From: a halophilic archaeon J07HX64 | GTDB taxonomy: Archaea > Halobacteriota > Halobacteria > Halobacteriales > Haloarculaceae | Length of the DNA stretch: 13,089 nt | Reading direction: 5' to 3' | NCBI GenBank assembly: GCA_000416085.1 | Contig: KE356579.1 | Span: 2,063,663 to 2,076,751, forward strand | Shown: positions 1 through 7,123 of the stretch, piece by piece | How the letters are laid out: every line of letters starts with the position of its first letter | Position numbering within the stretch: position 1 is the stretch's first letter | Translations under genes and position numbers: made by a program | The notes under the pieces: generated by a model | Told to the model about the DNA's origin: nothing | The model's database searches: none | Seen by the model: the letters and a program-made list of their open reading frames with translations, nothing else

Positions 1-3000
1 CCGAGGCGTCCACAGAAATCTCTGCATCTCCAACTCCACTCCCCGGCACGTCGACCGTGGTCCCTGTGAGCGTCTCTGACTCGCCTTTGTTGAGGCTTAT
101 AGAGAAACTGTCACTCGTGCTGGTTGCTCCGCTGGTGTCCAGACTCACGGTGACCTGAGCCGGCTCATCGCCAGTGTTCGTTACCGTCACCTCCGGTGTG
201 AACGAACCGCCAGGAAGTACGTTTGACGGGATATTTTGCAGCGTCACGTCGAACGGCGAGGTGGGCGAACCGCCACCGCCCTGGTCGGTGTCCACGACAG
301 TGATATCCCACACCTCGGTGTTGACGTTACCGCTGTTGACGACCTCTGCGTTCCCGTTTACCGCTATGTTGACTGTTTTGTCCCCATCGACGTTCCCAGG
401 AGACACTGTGTACTTGTGTAGTCCACTCCCGCTTTTTGACGGTGGTATGTCGAGCGCGACATCCTGATTCGACCCGGTCTGGGAGAGACTACTCGACCAA
501 CTGTTACTCCGGGTCCCGGTGAAGTCAACCCATGCCATCGGTTCCGTCCAGCACGGGGGAGCGGAGGAGATGTCTGGGTTCGGGTGACCACAACCGGCGA
601 AACTTCGCCACGACGTGTACCCTCGCTGGAGTGCCTCCGGATTGGTCCCGGCCACAACAGCCGCCTTGAAGTTCGACCAGACGTAGATACTGCCGGACTG
701 TGATTCTTCGATTGTCTGCCGTGGCGTCTGGTGTGTCCGACTCGGATCCGTCGCTTCCGGGCTGCTGTCGACGAACCTGATATCGTTCACGTAGCTTGCC
801 TTCTCATCGCCCTCTGCTTGCGGCCACGGTCCGGCGTTACCTGCCGACCCGCTTGCGGCTGGGGCTGTCATGATGTGGGGGTTCGACGGGGAGTTCCCAC
901 CGCCACCACCACCATCATCACCGCTACTATCCACGTTGTACTGCGCCACGGTGTCGTAGGTCCGGGCAACAGAGCCCAGTGCCGAGAGATCGAGTCCGGC
1001 ACTCTCGCTGATGTTCTGGACGGTGATATTGGACCAGTCGTCGGACGGGTTCTCTCCGACGAGCGTGAATGGCTCTGTCACCGGAGTAGAATCGGTCGTC
1101 CTGAAGAAGTTCACGCTGTTCTGGTTGTCCAGAGCTATCTCCCCGACGTCGGCCGGTGTGACCGGGACCGCCGTCCGGTTGTACCACCCTGCGGCGAGAC
1201 TGCCTTGTCGGACCGTATAGCCGACACCCGGCGACAGGACGCTCGTGTCGTAGCCGTCAGCATCTGAGTAGACCACTGTTCTGGGGATGCTCTCCGAGAA
1301 CGCAAGTTCTCCACTCTGAGAGAGATTTTGCCAGAGGGCCACACCGTGTGCGGAGACTGCCACTGCCGGGGCCGTCGCGGTATCCGAAACAGTCCCCTCC
1401 CCGAGACTCGCTCGCAGTTTGACCGGCCCGCTCTTGCTCCCGTTCACCCACTCTCCGGTGGCCGCCTGCGCGGTCAGCGTTCCATTCCCGTTGACTGTGG
1501 CGAACTCGTCGGGGTCCGTCGGCACGTCCCCGCCACCGCCGTAGTTCGGTCCGACCAGTTCGAGACTCACACCCTGGTCCGCAGGAGCCGAGAGCGTGTT
1601 CGTCGTCCCGTTCAGGTACGTCATCGACACGGTGAACTTCCGTGGGTCGCCGACGATCAGCGGCTGTACCCCGATATCGGACCCACTCAACAGCCCTCGG
1701 TCCTGTAGCACCGCAACCTCTGGACTGTCCTCGAGCGACACCGATACGTCTGCGACCTCCGCATCAGACAGGTCCGTTACAGTCACCACGTCACTCGCCC
1801 GGTATGTCCTCAACGTGTGGTTGTGCTCCGGACTCGTCTCCGTGTACGTGCCCTGAATCGCAATGTCCCAGTCTGCGGTCAGACCCGACGCGCTCTCCAA
1901 CTCGTACGTTGGGGTACTAATTGCGGTAGCACCCAGCGCAGTGTCGTCCAGCACCGACAGACTACCCGACTCGAGGACGTTCGTGTATCCGAGTGTCTCG
2001 CCCTCGCCCGTGAGTTCATCGGTCACCTCTACGTAGGCTTCCGTCTTGTCTGGGTCGACAACCCCAGCCAGCAGCAGGAACCCCTCCGGCGCCGGTTCAA
2101 TATCCCCGTCCAACCAGTTCAGCGGGTTGTACCGGGACGAATTGTATGTTTGGTCTTTCATCACCTCGTACGCCTCCTTTATTACGAACACCTGTGTCCC
2201 TGTCACACCCAGTTCCGACTGTGCTATCCCTGCGATGTCCCCCCTGTCGACCGTCGTACTAAACACAGGCTTCTCGAGAGAGTCCCGGAACGTGTCGGCA
2301 TTGTTGATGAGTGTCGTGAGTGCCGACTTCCACTCACCTGGGCCGTAGCTCAGGTAATGTGGGGGATCATAGATCTCTTTCAGCATGCCGCGCTGTTCAT
2401 ACGTCAGGTCTGTGTTACCGAGTCTCGCCAGCCACCACCTCGGCGGCGACTTGCTGGCATTGTGTCCGTGGCTCGCGCGCTCGGCCAGCGCGGGGAACTC
2501 CCCGAACGTGTGGGCGTCGGCGTCCGAATCCCCGTTTGCAACCAGACTGCCGACACCTGCCGCATACTCTGCTGACACCCCACCGAGGACGTCGTCAATC
2601 CCGACTGTCGTGTTGATGATCTGCTCGTCGAGCGTGCTGAACACCGTCGTGGCCTGGGCCGCGCGTACCCCCTCGAACCCGAGTGTCGCCGCCTTCTCGC
2701 CCGGGGAGGCGTCGGTAAAGTTCTCGATGAACTCAGACGCGTCACCGACACTCTCGTTGCTACGCTCGTAATACTCGGTTCGGAGTTGTGCAAGCACGGT
2801 GGTCCACACACCGGCTTCCGACCGGTTGACCGTGGTCCCGTCCAGTTGTTTCTCGACGTACTGTGTCACCGCCTGAACCGGCCGTGAACTCGGTGACACG
2901 GACTGGAGTGTGGTGTGTCTCGTCTCGTCTGAGGGCTCTATGTCCCTGTCTCGAAGATTAAAAATGAATGCACCGTGGGGGGAACTGCTGTCCACCTCGT

Positions 3001-4678
3001 CACCGACCTTGGCGGTCTCTTCGAGCTCGAGCCCCGGGTTCAGGTACGGGTCGACGATGGTCAGACTCCGTGTAATGTTTGTCTCGACCTCCGGCAGTAT
3101 CGCGGTGTTGGCCTCGAGAACCAGCGACTCCTCCAACGCGTACGGGTCGACGGTGAACGCGGTGGAGTTCGCGGTGACCTCTGTCAGAGTTGTTTCTGCA
3201 CACATACACGGTTCCAGCGTACCGTTTGCGTCCCACGTGTACAGGCTGAGCAGGTCCTCGTCGGCAAGTTGGTCTGTCTGGTCTGATCTGTTTATCCTCA
3301 CTGTTGCCGTGTACTCCGTCTCCGGTTCGAACGCGTAGTCGGGTAGCCAGACGTCCCCTGACTCCCAGATCGTCGGCTGGCTCGGGGGTACGCCCTCGCC
3401 CGCCCGGACAGGAGAGACACCCTCAGCACCACCCCGCCCAGCGGTGCCGGGTGTCCCAACCCCGGCACCGTCGACGGTTGCCGGTTCGACCAACTGGCTC
3501 GTGTTCTCGGTCTCGAGTGTTAGTGTTACGTTCTCCGGCCCGGGTGTGGACCCCCCGGTTGCGAACTCGAAAGCCCGGTAGGTGGTGTCCACAGTAATCC
3601 GGTCGACGAAGGTGGTTGTCGCGTCGATGTAGGTCGTGTTGAACGCCGGGCGTGTGACCACCTCCTGCCAGGTGTTCCCCCTCCCGTCCCCGTCTCCCTC
3701 TCCGGAGAGATCCCCAACGTCATCGGGTCCGGCACCGACGGCGACCAGATTTACACCACCGCTGACGCTGTCGCCGTCGCTCCGGCGGTCGTCAACCACC
3801 TGCACGGTGAACTCCGCTTGACCGGGGTTGACAGCCAACGAATCGACCGTCTCGCCGTTGACCGTCCCCCGGTAGGTGTTGACCCGGAGAGTACGGCTCC
3901 CCGTCTCTTGCCAGTCGTCGTCCGGGTCGTAGGAACCGAGTTGGTATCGCACGCGGTTGGTTGTCCGGTCTTGATACGCCGCAACTGTCCAGCTGCCAAC
4001 CTCGACAGTCGTGGCGTTGTCGGCACTGGTCGGGAGGCTCCCCCGTTCCAGCACGAACGCCAGGTCCTGGACCCCGGTAGTGTTCTCCGCGAGCACAGTT
4101 TTGTCGGTGAACTCGTGAGAGTCGTTTGTGCCCAAACGGACGAGTACCCCGGTGGTGGTGCGGTCGGCGACCGGTTCCAGTGACGCGATAGACCCGCCCA
4201 GTGTCCGGTGGGCGAGCGAGGACATCAGGCCCTGTATCCGGGCGACCTGCTCGTCGGTAAACGGGTACGGGTCGAGCAACACCTCGACTGTCGTGTGGTT
4301 GATCGGCGGCGGGTCGTCACCGGTGTCGGGGGGAGTAAACACCGGATCGTAGGACCGGTTGAGTGTGTTCCTGGACTCGATGAACACCAAGGAGAGACCC
4401 TCCCTGACAACATCGGTATCGCCCTGGTCGACCGACTGTGTGGTGACGCCGTCACTACCGGTGGGTGCGAGCACCATGCTGGCGGCGCCGAGCACGACCA
4501 GTGCCGCCAAGACCAGAGCCATCGCCAGCATGACGTTTCCTCGGTTGCGTCTGCCGGCGGTGTGGTCTGTACTCCTTGACCGCCCTGCGGTGGCCGCGTC
4601 GGTATCGTCCGACTGCCCCATACACTCTGTTTGGTCTGTTCTGCTCGCATCTGAATAATCTGTTGGTTGTTCACTCAT
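1..4678 (-). CDS. Giant surface/pilus-like protein, N-terminal 1559 residues (C-terminus outside window)
   Basis: The minus strand reads without a stop from ATG at 4678 to the window edge, 1559 codons plus one base. Residues 1-46 are polar; a hydrophobic span follows at about 48-71 and directly after R46-G47, which resembles a class III (prepilin/archaellin) signal with possible PibD cleavage after G47. The rest looks extracellular: acidic, Thr/Val-rich, about 25 N-X-S/T sequons, few cysteines (C491-x-C493, C1363, C1376). A glycine run (about 1256-1261) and a second Gly-Ser linker (about 1465-1473) separate domains. From residue 1476 the sequence looks like a CARDB/NEW3-type Ig-like domain, with a VTNTGDEPAQVTV stretch. 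It probably sits in the membrane by its N-terminus and faces outward. M20 (4621) and M50 (4531) are alternative starts. Function unknown; pilin-like minor subunit, adhesin or other cell-envelope protein are all possible. Frame and membrane anchor are seen; role is inference. Confidence 0.9.
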   Translation of the reverse strand, partial: MSEQPTDYSDASRTDQTECMGQSDDTDAATAGRSRSTDHTAGRRNRGNVMLAMALVLAALVVLGAASMVLAPTGSDGVTTQSVDQGDTDVVREGLSLVFIESRNTLNRSYDPVFTPPDTGDDPPPINHTTVEVLLDPYPFTDEQVARIQGLMSSLAHRTLGGSIASLEPVADRTTTGVLVRLGTNDSHEFTDKTVLAENTTGVQDLAFVLERGSLPTSADNATTVEVGSWTVAAYQDRTTNRVRYQLGSYDPDDDWQETGSRTLRVNTYRGTVNGETVDSLAVNPGQAEFTVQVVDDRRSDGDSVSGGVNLVAVGAGPDDVGDLSGEGDGDGRGNTWQEVVTRPAFNTTYIDATTTFVDRITVDTTYRAFEFATGGSTPGPENVTLTLETENTSQLVEPATVDGAGVGTPGTAGRGGAEGVSPVRAGEGVPPSQPTIWESGDVWLPDYAFEPETEYTATVRINRSDQTDQLADEDLLSLYTWDANGTLEPCMCAETTLTEVTANSTAFTVDPYALEESLVLEANTAILPEVETNITRSLTIVDPYLNPGLELEETAKVGDEVDSSSPHGAFIFNLRDRDIEPSDETRHTTLQSVSPSSRPVQAVTQYVEKQLDGTTVNRSEAGVWTTVLAQLRTEYYERSNESVGDASEFIENFTDASPGEKAATLGFEGVRAAQATTVFSTLDEQIINTTVGIDDVLGGVSAEYAAGVGSLVANGDSDADAHTFGEFPALAERASHGHNASKSPPRWWLARLGNTDLTYEQRGMLKEIYDPPHYLSYGPGEWKSALTTLINNADTFRDSLEKPVFSTTVDRGDIAGIAQSELGVTGTQVFVIKEAYEVMKDQTYNSSRYNPLNWLDGDIEPAPEGFLLLAGVVDPDKTEAYVEVTDELTGEGETLGYTNVLESGSLSVLDDTALGATAISTPTYELESASGLTADWDIAIQGTYTETSPEHNHTLRTYRASDVVTVTDLSDAEVADVSVSLEDSPEVAVLQDRGLLSGSDIGVQPLIVGDPRKFTVSMTYLNGTTNTLSAPADQGVSLELVGPNYGGGGDVPTDPDEFATVNGNGTLTAQAATGEWVNGSKSGPVKLRASLGEGTVSDTATAPAVAVSAHGVALWQNLSQSGELAFSESIPRTVVYSDADGYDTSVLSPGVGYTVRQGSLAAGWYNRTAVPVTPADVGEIALDNQNSVNFFRTTDSTPVTEPFTLVGENPSDDWSNITVQNISESAGLDLSALGSVARTYDTVAQYNVDSSGDDGGGGGGNSPSNPHIMTAPAASGSAGNAGPWPQAEGDEKASYVNDIRFVDSSPEATDPSRTHQTPRQTIEESQSGSIYVWSNFKAAVVAGTNPEALQRGYTSWRSFAGCGHPNPDISSAPPCWTEPMAWVDFTGTRSNSWSSSLSQTGSNQDVALDIPPSKSGSGLHKYTVSPGNVDGDKTVNIAVNGNAEVVNSGNVNTEVWDITVVDTDQGGGGSPTSPFDVTLQNIPSNVLPGGSFTPEVTVTNTGDEPAQVTVSLDTSGATSTSDSFSISLNKGESETLTGTTVDVPGSGVGDAEISVDAS

Positions 4679-4688
4679 TGTTCCGTAT

Positions 4689-4711
4689 CGTACAGTCTGA
4701 TTGATTGTACG
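4689..4711. promoter_or_regulatory. Imperfect 23-bp palindrome before the giant surface gene
   Basis: Outer arms CGTACA (4689-4694) and TGTACG (4706-4711) are perfect inverted repeats, and two further inner positions also pair, so 8 of 11 positions are symmetric about 4700. It lies 11-33 bases upstream of the ATG at 4678, a position suited to a repressor operator for the minus-strand gene. The binding protein is not known and chance symmetry is not excluded. Confidence 0.35.
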
Positions 4712-4789
4712 GCGCGTCTCGACCGGTGAACTGACGTGTGAGTCGGGGTTCGCGCCCCAGGTCTAGCGGGTGGTGGCCTCTCTCTGGGG

Positions 4790-4796
4790 TATAAAT
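4790..4796 (-). promoter_or_regulatory. TATA-like box in the divergent gap, strand uncertain
   Basis: TATAAAT on the plus strand reads ATTTATA on the minus strand. For the minus-strand surface gene it would place a transcript start near 4765 and an untranslated leader of roughly 85-90 bases containing the palindrome at 4689-4711. For the plus strand it would start near 4820, ahead of the MscS gene, which has a better-placed box of its own. No stronger box is seen close to 4678. Confidence 0.35.
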
Positions 4797-4871
4797 CTCC
4801 GGGCAACCGGTGTGAACCGTTCTCCGGACAGCGCCTCGGGGGTCACAGAGCGGGTCATCGGTTACACAACG

Positions 4872-4880
4872 TTTTTTATT
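4872..4880 (+). promoter_or_regulatory. TATA box for the MscS-like gene
   Basis: The AT-rich run TTTTTTATT stands out in GC-rich surroundings and is centred about 25 bases before ATG 4901, the spacing expected for a leaderless haloarchaeal transcript. This spacing is the main reason to choose ATG 4901 as the start of the gene. Confidence 0.6.
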
Positions 4881-4900
4881 TGGCCCCAGTTCACAGGAGT

Positions 4901-5920
4901 ATGCACGCGGTCATAGTGCCGGCGACGGTGACAGATCCGGGGGAGATGTTCGTGCTAGAACCCCCGTTTCTTCCGGACCGGGTGCAGCCCTGGATAGTCG
5001 AACTCGCGGGTGCGGTGCTGGTGGTCGCGCTGGCGTGGCTCGCGGCCCGACTGGCGACGCGCGTGTTCACCCGCCCGATCGTGCAGTACGTCGACCGACA
5101 GAGTCTGGGTCGCGTTGCTCTGGGCTCGATCCGTGCCGGCATCTACGTGCTCGGCTTGCTGACGCTGCTCCGGATCTACGGGCTGGACCTGAGCAGTATC
5201 GCACTCTCGGTGACCGTCTTCTCGGCGGTGGTCGGTGTCATCCTCGCCCCCATCGTCGGGAGTTTCATCAGCGGGGTCTTTCTCCTCGCCGACCAGCCCT
5301 ACGAGATCGATGACATGATAGAGCTCCCGGAGCGGGAGACGCGTGGGTACGTCGAGGATATCACGCTCCGGTACACGAAGGTGTTCACACTCGACAACAC
5401 GTTCCTGGTGATTCCGAACGGTGAGATGCGCTCGCGGGACGTGGTCAATCACTCGGCGGAGGACACACGGGTTCGGCTCTCCTTGGAGTTGCTGGTGACC
5501 TACGAGAGCGACATCGCTGAGGCGCGAACGCGGATGGAGGAGAGCGCCCGTGGCATCGAGGGGGTGATAACCGGCGGACCGAGCATCCGCATCGGGGCCG
5601 CCCGGTACCCGGCGGGCCCACAGTGTCTCATCGCGAGTTTCGCCGACAGCGGTATACTGCTCCGGATGCGGTACTGGGCCAGCGAACCCTACCAGGTCCA
5701 GACACTCAGTTCGCGGGTCCGGACACGCGTCTGGGAGTCGTTGGATGACGACGCTGTCGAGATTGCGTACCCACACTCGCAACTGATGTTCGACGAGACC
5801 AGCGGCGAACTCCGGGTCTCTGCGGACGGTGAACTCGAGAGTCTCGGCGAACCGATGGCTGCCGACGGGCGACCGTCCGGGACAAACGCCACAGACCGCG
5901 AGGGCGGCGACACCGACTGA
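4901..5920 (+). CDS. MscS-family small-conductance mechanosensitive channel
   Basis: A 339-residue membrane protein expected to form a homo-oligomeric pore that opens under membrane tension and releases solutes on hypo-osmotic shock, relevant to a halophile. Three hydrophobic segments are visible at about 31-49, 72-93 and 98-130. The third continues into the MscS signature: GVFLLADQPYEIDD (125-138), then the beta domain with a Y-V-E-D-I-T-L-R-Y-T run (150-159) and a VIPNGEM motif (170-176) near the usual IPN. The C-terminal alpha/beta cytoplasmic domain follows, ending in a polar tail from about 305. TM3 has PIVGSF (117-122) where bacterial MscS has a glycine/alanine-rich helix with a conserved Q, so gating details may differ. 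ATG 4901 is preferred over TTG 4880 because of the TATA box; GGAG also lies just before it. Transcribed divergently from the giant surface gene. Confidence 0.9.
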   Translation: MHAVIVPATVTDPGEMFVLEPPFLPDRVQPWIVELAGAVLVVALAWLAARLATRVFTRPIVQYVDRQSLGRVALGSIRAGIYVLGLLTLLRIYGLDLSSIALSVTVFSAVVGVILAPIVGSFISGVFLLADQPYEIDDMIELPERETRGYVEDITLRYTKVFTLDNTFLVIPNGEMRSRDVVNHSAEDTRVRLSLELLVTYESDIAEARTRMEESARGIEGVITGGPSIRIGAARYPAGPQCLIASFADSGILLRMRYWASEPYQVQTLSSRVRTRVWESLDDDAVEIAYPHSQLMFDETSGELRVSADGELESLGEPMAADGRPSGTNATDREGGDTD

Positions 5921-6041
5921 TATCCGATAGACAACGTCGACCACCGTCTGGACTGCAACCTGGGGAACGGGAGGCGTCAGACCGGAAGATGATCGAGAGG
6001 ACCCGTGCGACTCTCGGACTCCGACCCGGACTGATCAAAGC

Positions 6042-6167
6042 TCATCCACCGTCCTCGTCCATCCCCTCTTTGAATCCCTGAGCGGTACGGCGCAACAGCA
6101 GGTACATAAAGAATATGAAAACCAGGATGAGCACGAGAACGCTGCCGATTATGAACGTAGTAGTCAT
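6042..6167 (-). CDS. 41-residue single-span membrane protein
   Basis: A short frame, ATG 6167 to TGA 6042-6044, encodes 41 residues. Residues 5-24 (FIIGSVLVLILVFIFFMYLL) form one strongly hydrophobic helix, followed by L-R-R (25-27) and a polar, acidic tail with GFKEGMDED. The positive residues after the helix predict an N-out, C-in orientation. A TATA box lies about 25 bases upstream, so a leaderless start is likely. The pattern (short N-terminus, one helix, RRT then F-x-E-G-M) resembles tiny conserved haloarchaeal proteins annotated as DUF7859; that name is from memory. No function is known. It lies downstream of the zinc-ribbon gene on the same strand, with its own promoter, and converges with the MscS gene. 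Confidence 0.78.
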   Translation of the reverse strand: MTTTFIIGSVLVLILVFIFFMYLLLRRTAQGFKEGMDEDGG

Positions 6168-6188
6168 ACCGTTCGGTTCGGCTGGAGG

Positions 6189-6195
6189 TATAAAA
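6189..6195 (-). promoter_or_regulatory. TATA box for the 41-residue membrane protein gene
   Basis: On the minus strand the bases read TTTTATA, 22-28 bases upstream of ATG 6167. This is the spacing of a leaderless haloarchaeal promoter, and it supports both the small gene and its start. Confidence 0.6.
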
Positions 6196-6314
6196 GAGGT
6201 TTCGACGCGGTCGGTCACGGTCCCGACGGATAGCGGTCATGAGGTCACGAGTAACGGCCTCTCTCGTACCTGTCGCGGTCACGATGAACCGGAGAGGTAT
6301 CTGTGAGCTACCTC

Positions 6315-6337
6315 GGTTGTTCTACCGGTAGATAACC
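6315..6337. promoter_or_regulatory. Palindrome between the zinc-ribbon and small membrane genes
   Basis: The core TCTACCGGTAGA (6321-6332) is a perfect 12-bp palindrome. Outer GGTT (6315-6318) and AACC (6334-6337) pair around a small internal bulge. It begins 13 bases after the stop of the zinc-ribbon gene (reading on the minus strand) and lies about 120 bases before the TATA box of the next gene. With no loop in the core it suits a dimeric DNA-binding protein better than an RNA hairpin, but a transcript-end role is possible; TTTT follows the stop codon on the minus strand. Confidence 0.3.
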
Positions 6338-6349
6338 CACAGTAGAAAA

Positions 6350-6910
6350 TCACTGTTCCTGTGATTCGGGGACAGACTCGTCGGGAATGACCGAGGACCC
6401 GAGAAGACCGCCGACCTGTCTGGTGGTGCCGGCGACACTCCGCACGAGGTCAACAGTCGTCGTCACGGCGGCCCGGGGACCGTACCGGAGGGTGTGTTTC
6501 GTCGGTTCGTCGATGGCACTGACCTCGTCGACGTGAAGTTCGTAGTGATGGAGATATGTCCGGACGTGGAACTCGCCGCCGCTGTCGAGCACGCGCCGGT
6601 AGTCAGCCCACTGGCCGCGTACCGTCCCGACGTGGCGCCGGTAGCCAACCTCGCTCGGTCGCTCAACCGCATCCTTCGCGACGGTTACCGGGCCTTCGGT
6701 GCGTGCCGCACGTTCGATTGCGCGCCACGATGGGTGTGTCACACCACATGCACACGGCCCGTCGAGAACGTCTGTCCCCCGGCCACAGTCCCGACACTCC
6801 ACGATACAGGACCAGTCGTGTGCGGTCCCGCACTCCTTGCAGACGGGCTGGAGCAGATGCATGGGTGTCCCGCACTCGCCGCACTCGCGCCCCTGCGGTT
6901 CACCGGACAT
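6350..6910 (-). CDS. Double zinc-ribbon protein, function unknown
   Basis: The protein has 186 residues from ATG 6910. Two zinc-ribbon modules fill the N-terminus: C10-x2-C13 with C24-x2-C27, and C39-x2-C42 with C53-x-C55; C35 lies between them. Residues about 60-140 form a basic, mixed region rich in Arg, His and Tyr (for example HVRTYLHHYELHVDEV, about 113-128), and the C-terminus (about 150-186) has a glycine-containing stretch and an acidic end. No signal peptide or clear membrane segment is seen, so it is probably cytoplasmic. Zinc ribbons of this kind can bind nucleic acid or protein; nothing here decides which. An upstream ATG at 7030 would add 40 residues, but they have no recognisable features and the TATA box points to 6910. 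Transcribed divergently from the leucine gene. Confidence 0.82.
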   Translation of the reverse strand: MSGEPQGRECGECGTPMHLLQPVCKECGTAHDWSCIVECRDCGRGTDVLDGPCACGVTHPSWRAIERAARTEGPVTVAKDAVERPSEVGYRRHVGTVRGQWADYRRVLDSGGEFHVRTYLHHYELHVDEVSAIDEPTKHTLRYGPRAAVTTTVDLVRSVAGTTRQVGGLLGSSVIPDESVPESQEQ

Positions 6911-6933
6911 AGCTGTCCGTAACTGTCTGTTGG

Positions 6934-6940
6934 TAATAAT
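6934..6940 (-). promoter_or_regulatory. TATA-like box for the zinc-ribbon gene
   Basis: The minus strand reads ATTATTA here, 24-30 bases before ATG 6910. The spacing fits a leaderless transcript and rules against the longer reading frame that begins at 7030. Confidence 0.5.
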
Positions 6941-7024
6941 CCTGTTGGGGGCTCTCCGAACTCGTTCCGTCGGAGATAATACTCGGTGCACTGGACCCGT
7001 TACACCGGATGGCGAGACTGTGCT

Positions 7025-7037
7025 GAACAAGTTGTTC
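7025..7037. promoter_or_regulatory. 13-bp palindrome upstream of the leuA promoter
   Basis: GAACAAGTTGTTC has perfect 6-base arms around one central base. It lies about 46-58 bases before the leuA TATA box and 115 bases or more upstream of the zinc-ribbon start, in the 213-base gap between the two divergent genes. The place and symmetry fit a binding site for a dimeric regulator of leuA, for example of the Lrp/AsnC type; the regulator is a guess. Confidence 0.4.
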
Positions 7038-7082
7038 TGGTACGTCCCGTCGTGGCATGAGAATAAAGCACATACAAGGAAC

Positions 7083-7092
7083 AGATATATAT
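7083..7092 (+). promoter_or_regulatory. TATA box for leuA
   Basis: The AT-only stretch GATATATATG, in a GC-rich background, is centred about 26 bases before ATG 7114, about 32 before ATG 7120 and about 36 before TTG 7124. The first spacing is what a leaderless start needs, yet ATG 7114 is out of frame with the leuA protein. AGGAG follows at 7107-7111. Confidence 0.6.
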
Positions 7093-7123
7093 GTTGCCGG
7101 TCGTTTAGGAGAGATGCATATGT

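Noticed and set aside
895..920. GGT/GAT triplet run as a microsatellite repeat
   Set aside because: It is in frame and encodes a Gly-Asp linker of the surface protein; short and typical of interdomain linkers in haloarchaeal surface proteins.
1817..2575. 252-residue plus-strand frame in the surface gene
   Set aside because: The opposite strand has one continuous 1559-codon frame with surface-protein features; this frame is Arg/Val/Cys-rich without a domain.
4880..4900. TTG start of the MscS gene
   Set aside because: It would overlap the TATA box that is correctly spaced for ATG 4901.
4955..5944. 329-residue minus-strand frame opposite the MscS gene
   Set aside because: The plus-strand frame has MscS motifs and membrane segments; the antisense product has none.
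6911..7030. Extra 40 N-terminal residues of the zinc-ribbon protein from ATG 7030
   Set aside because: The extension has no domain features and runs across the TATA box spaced for ATG 6910.
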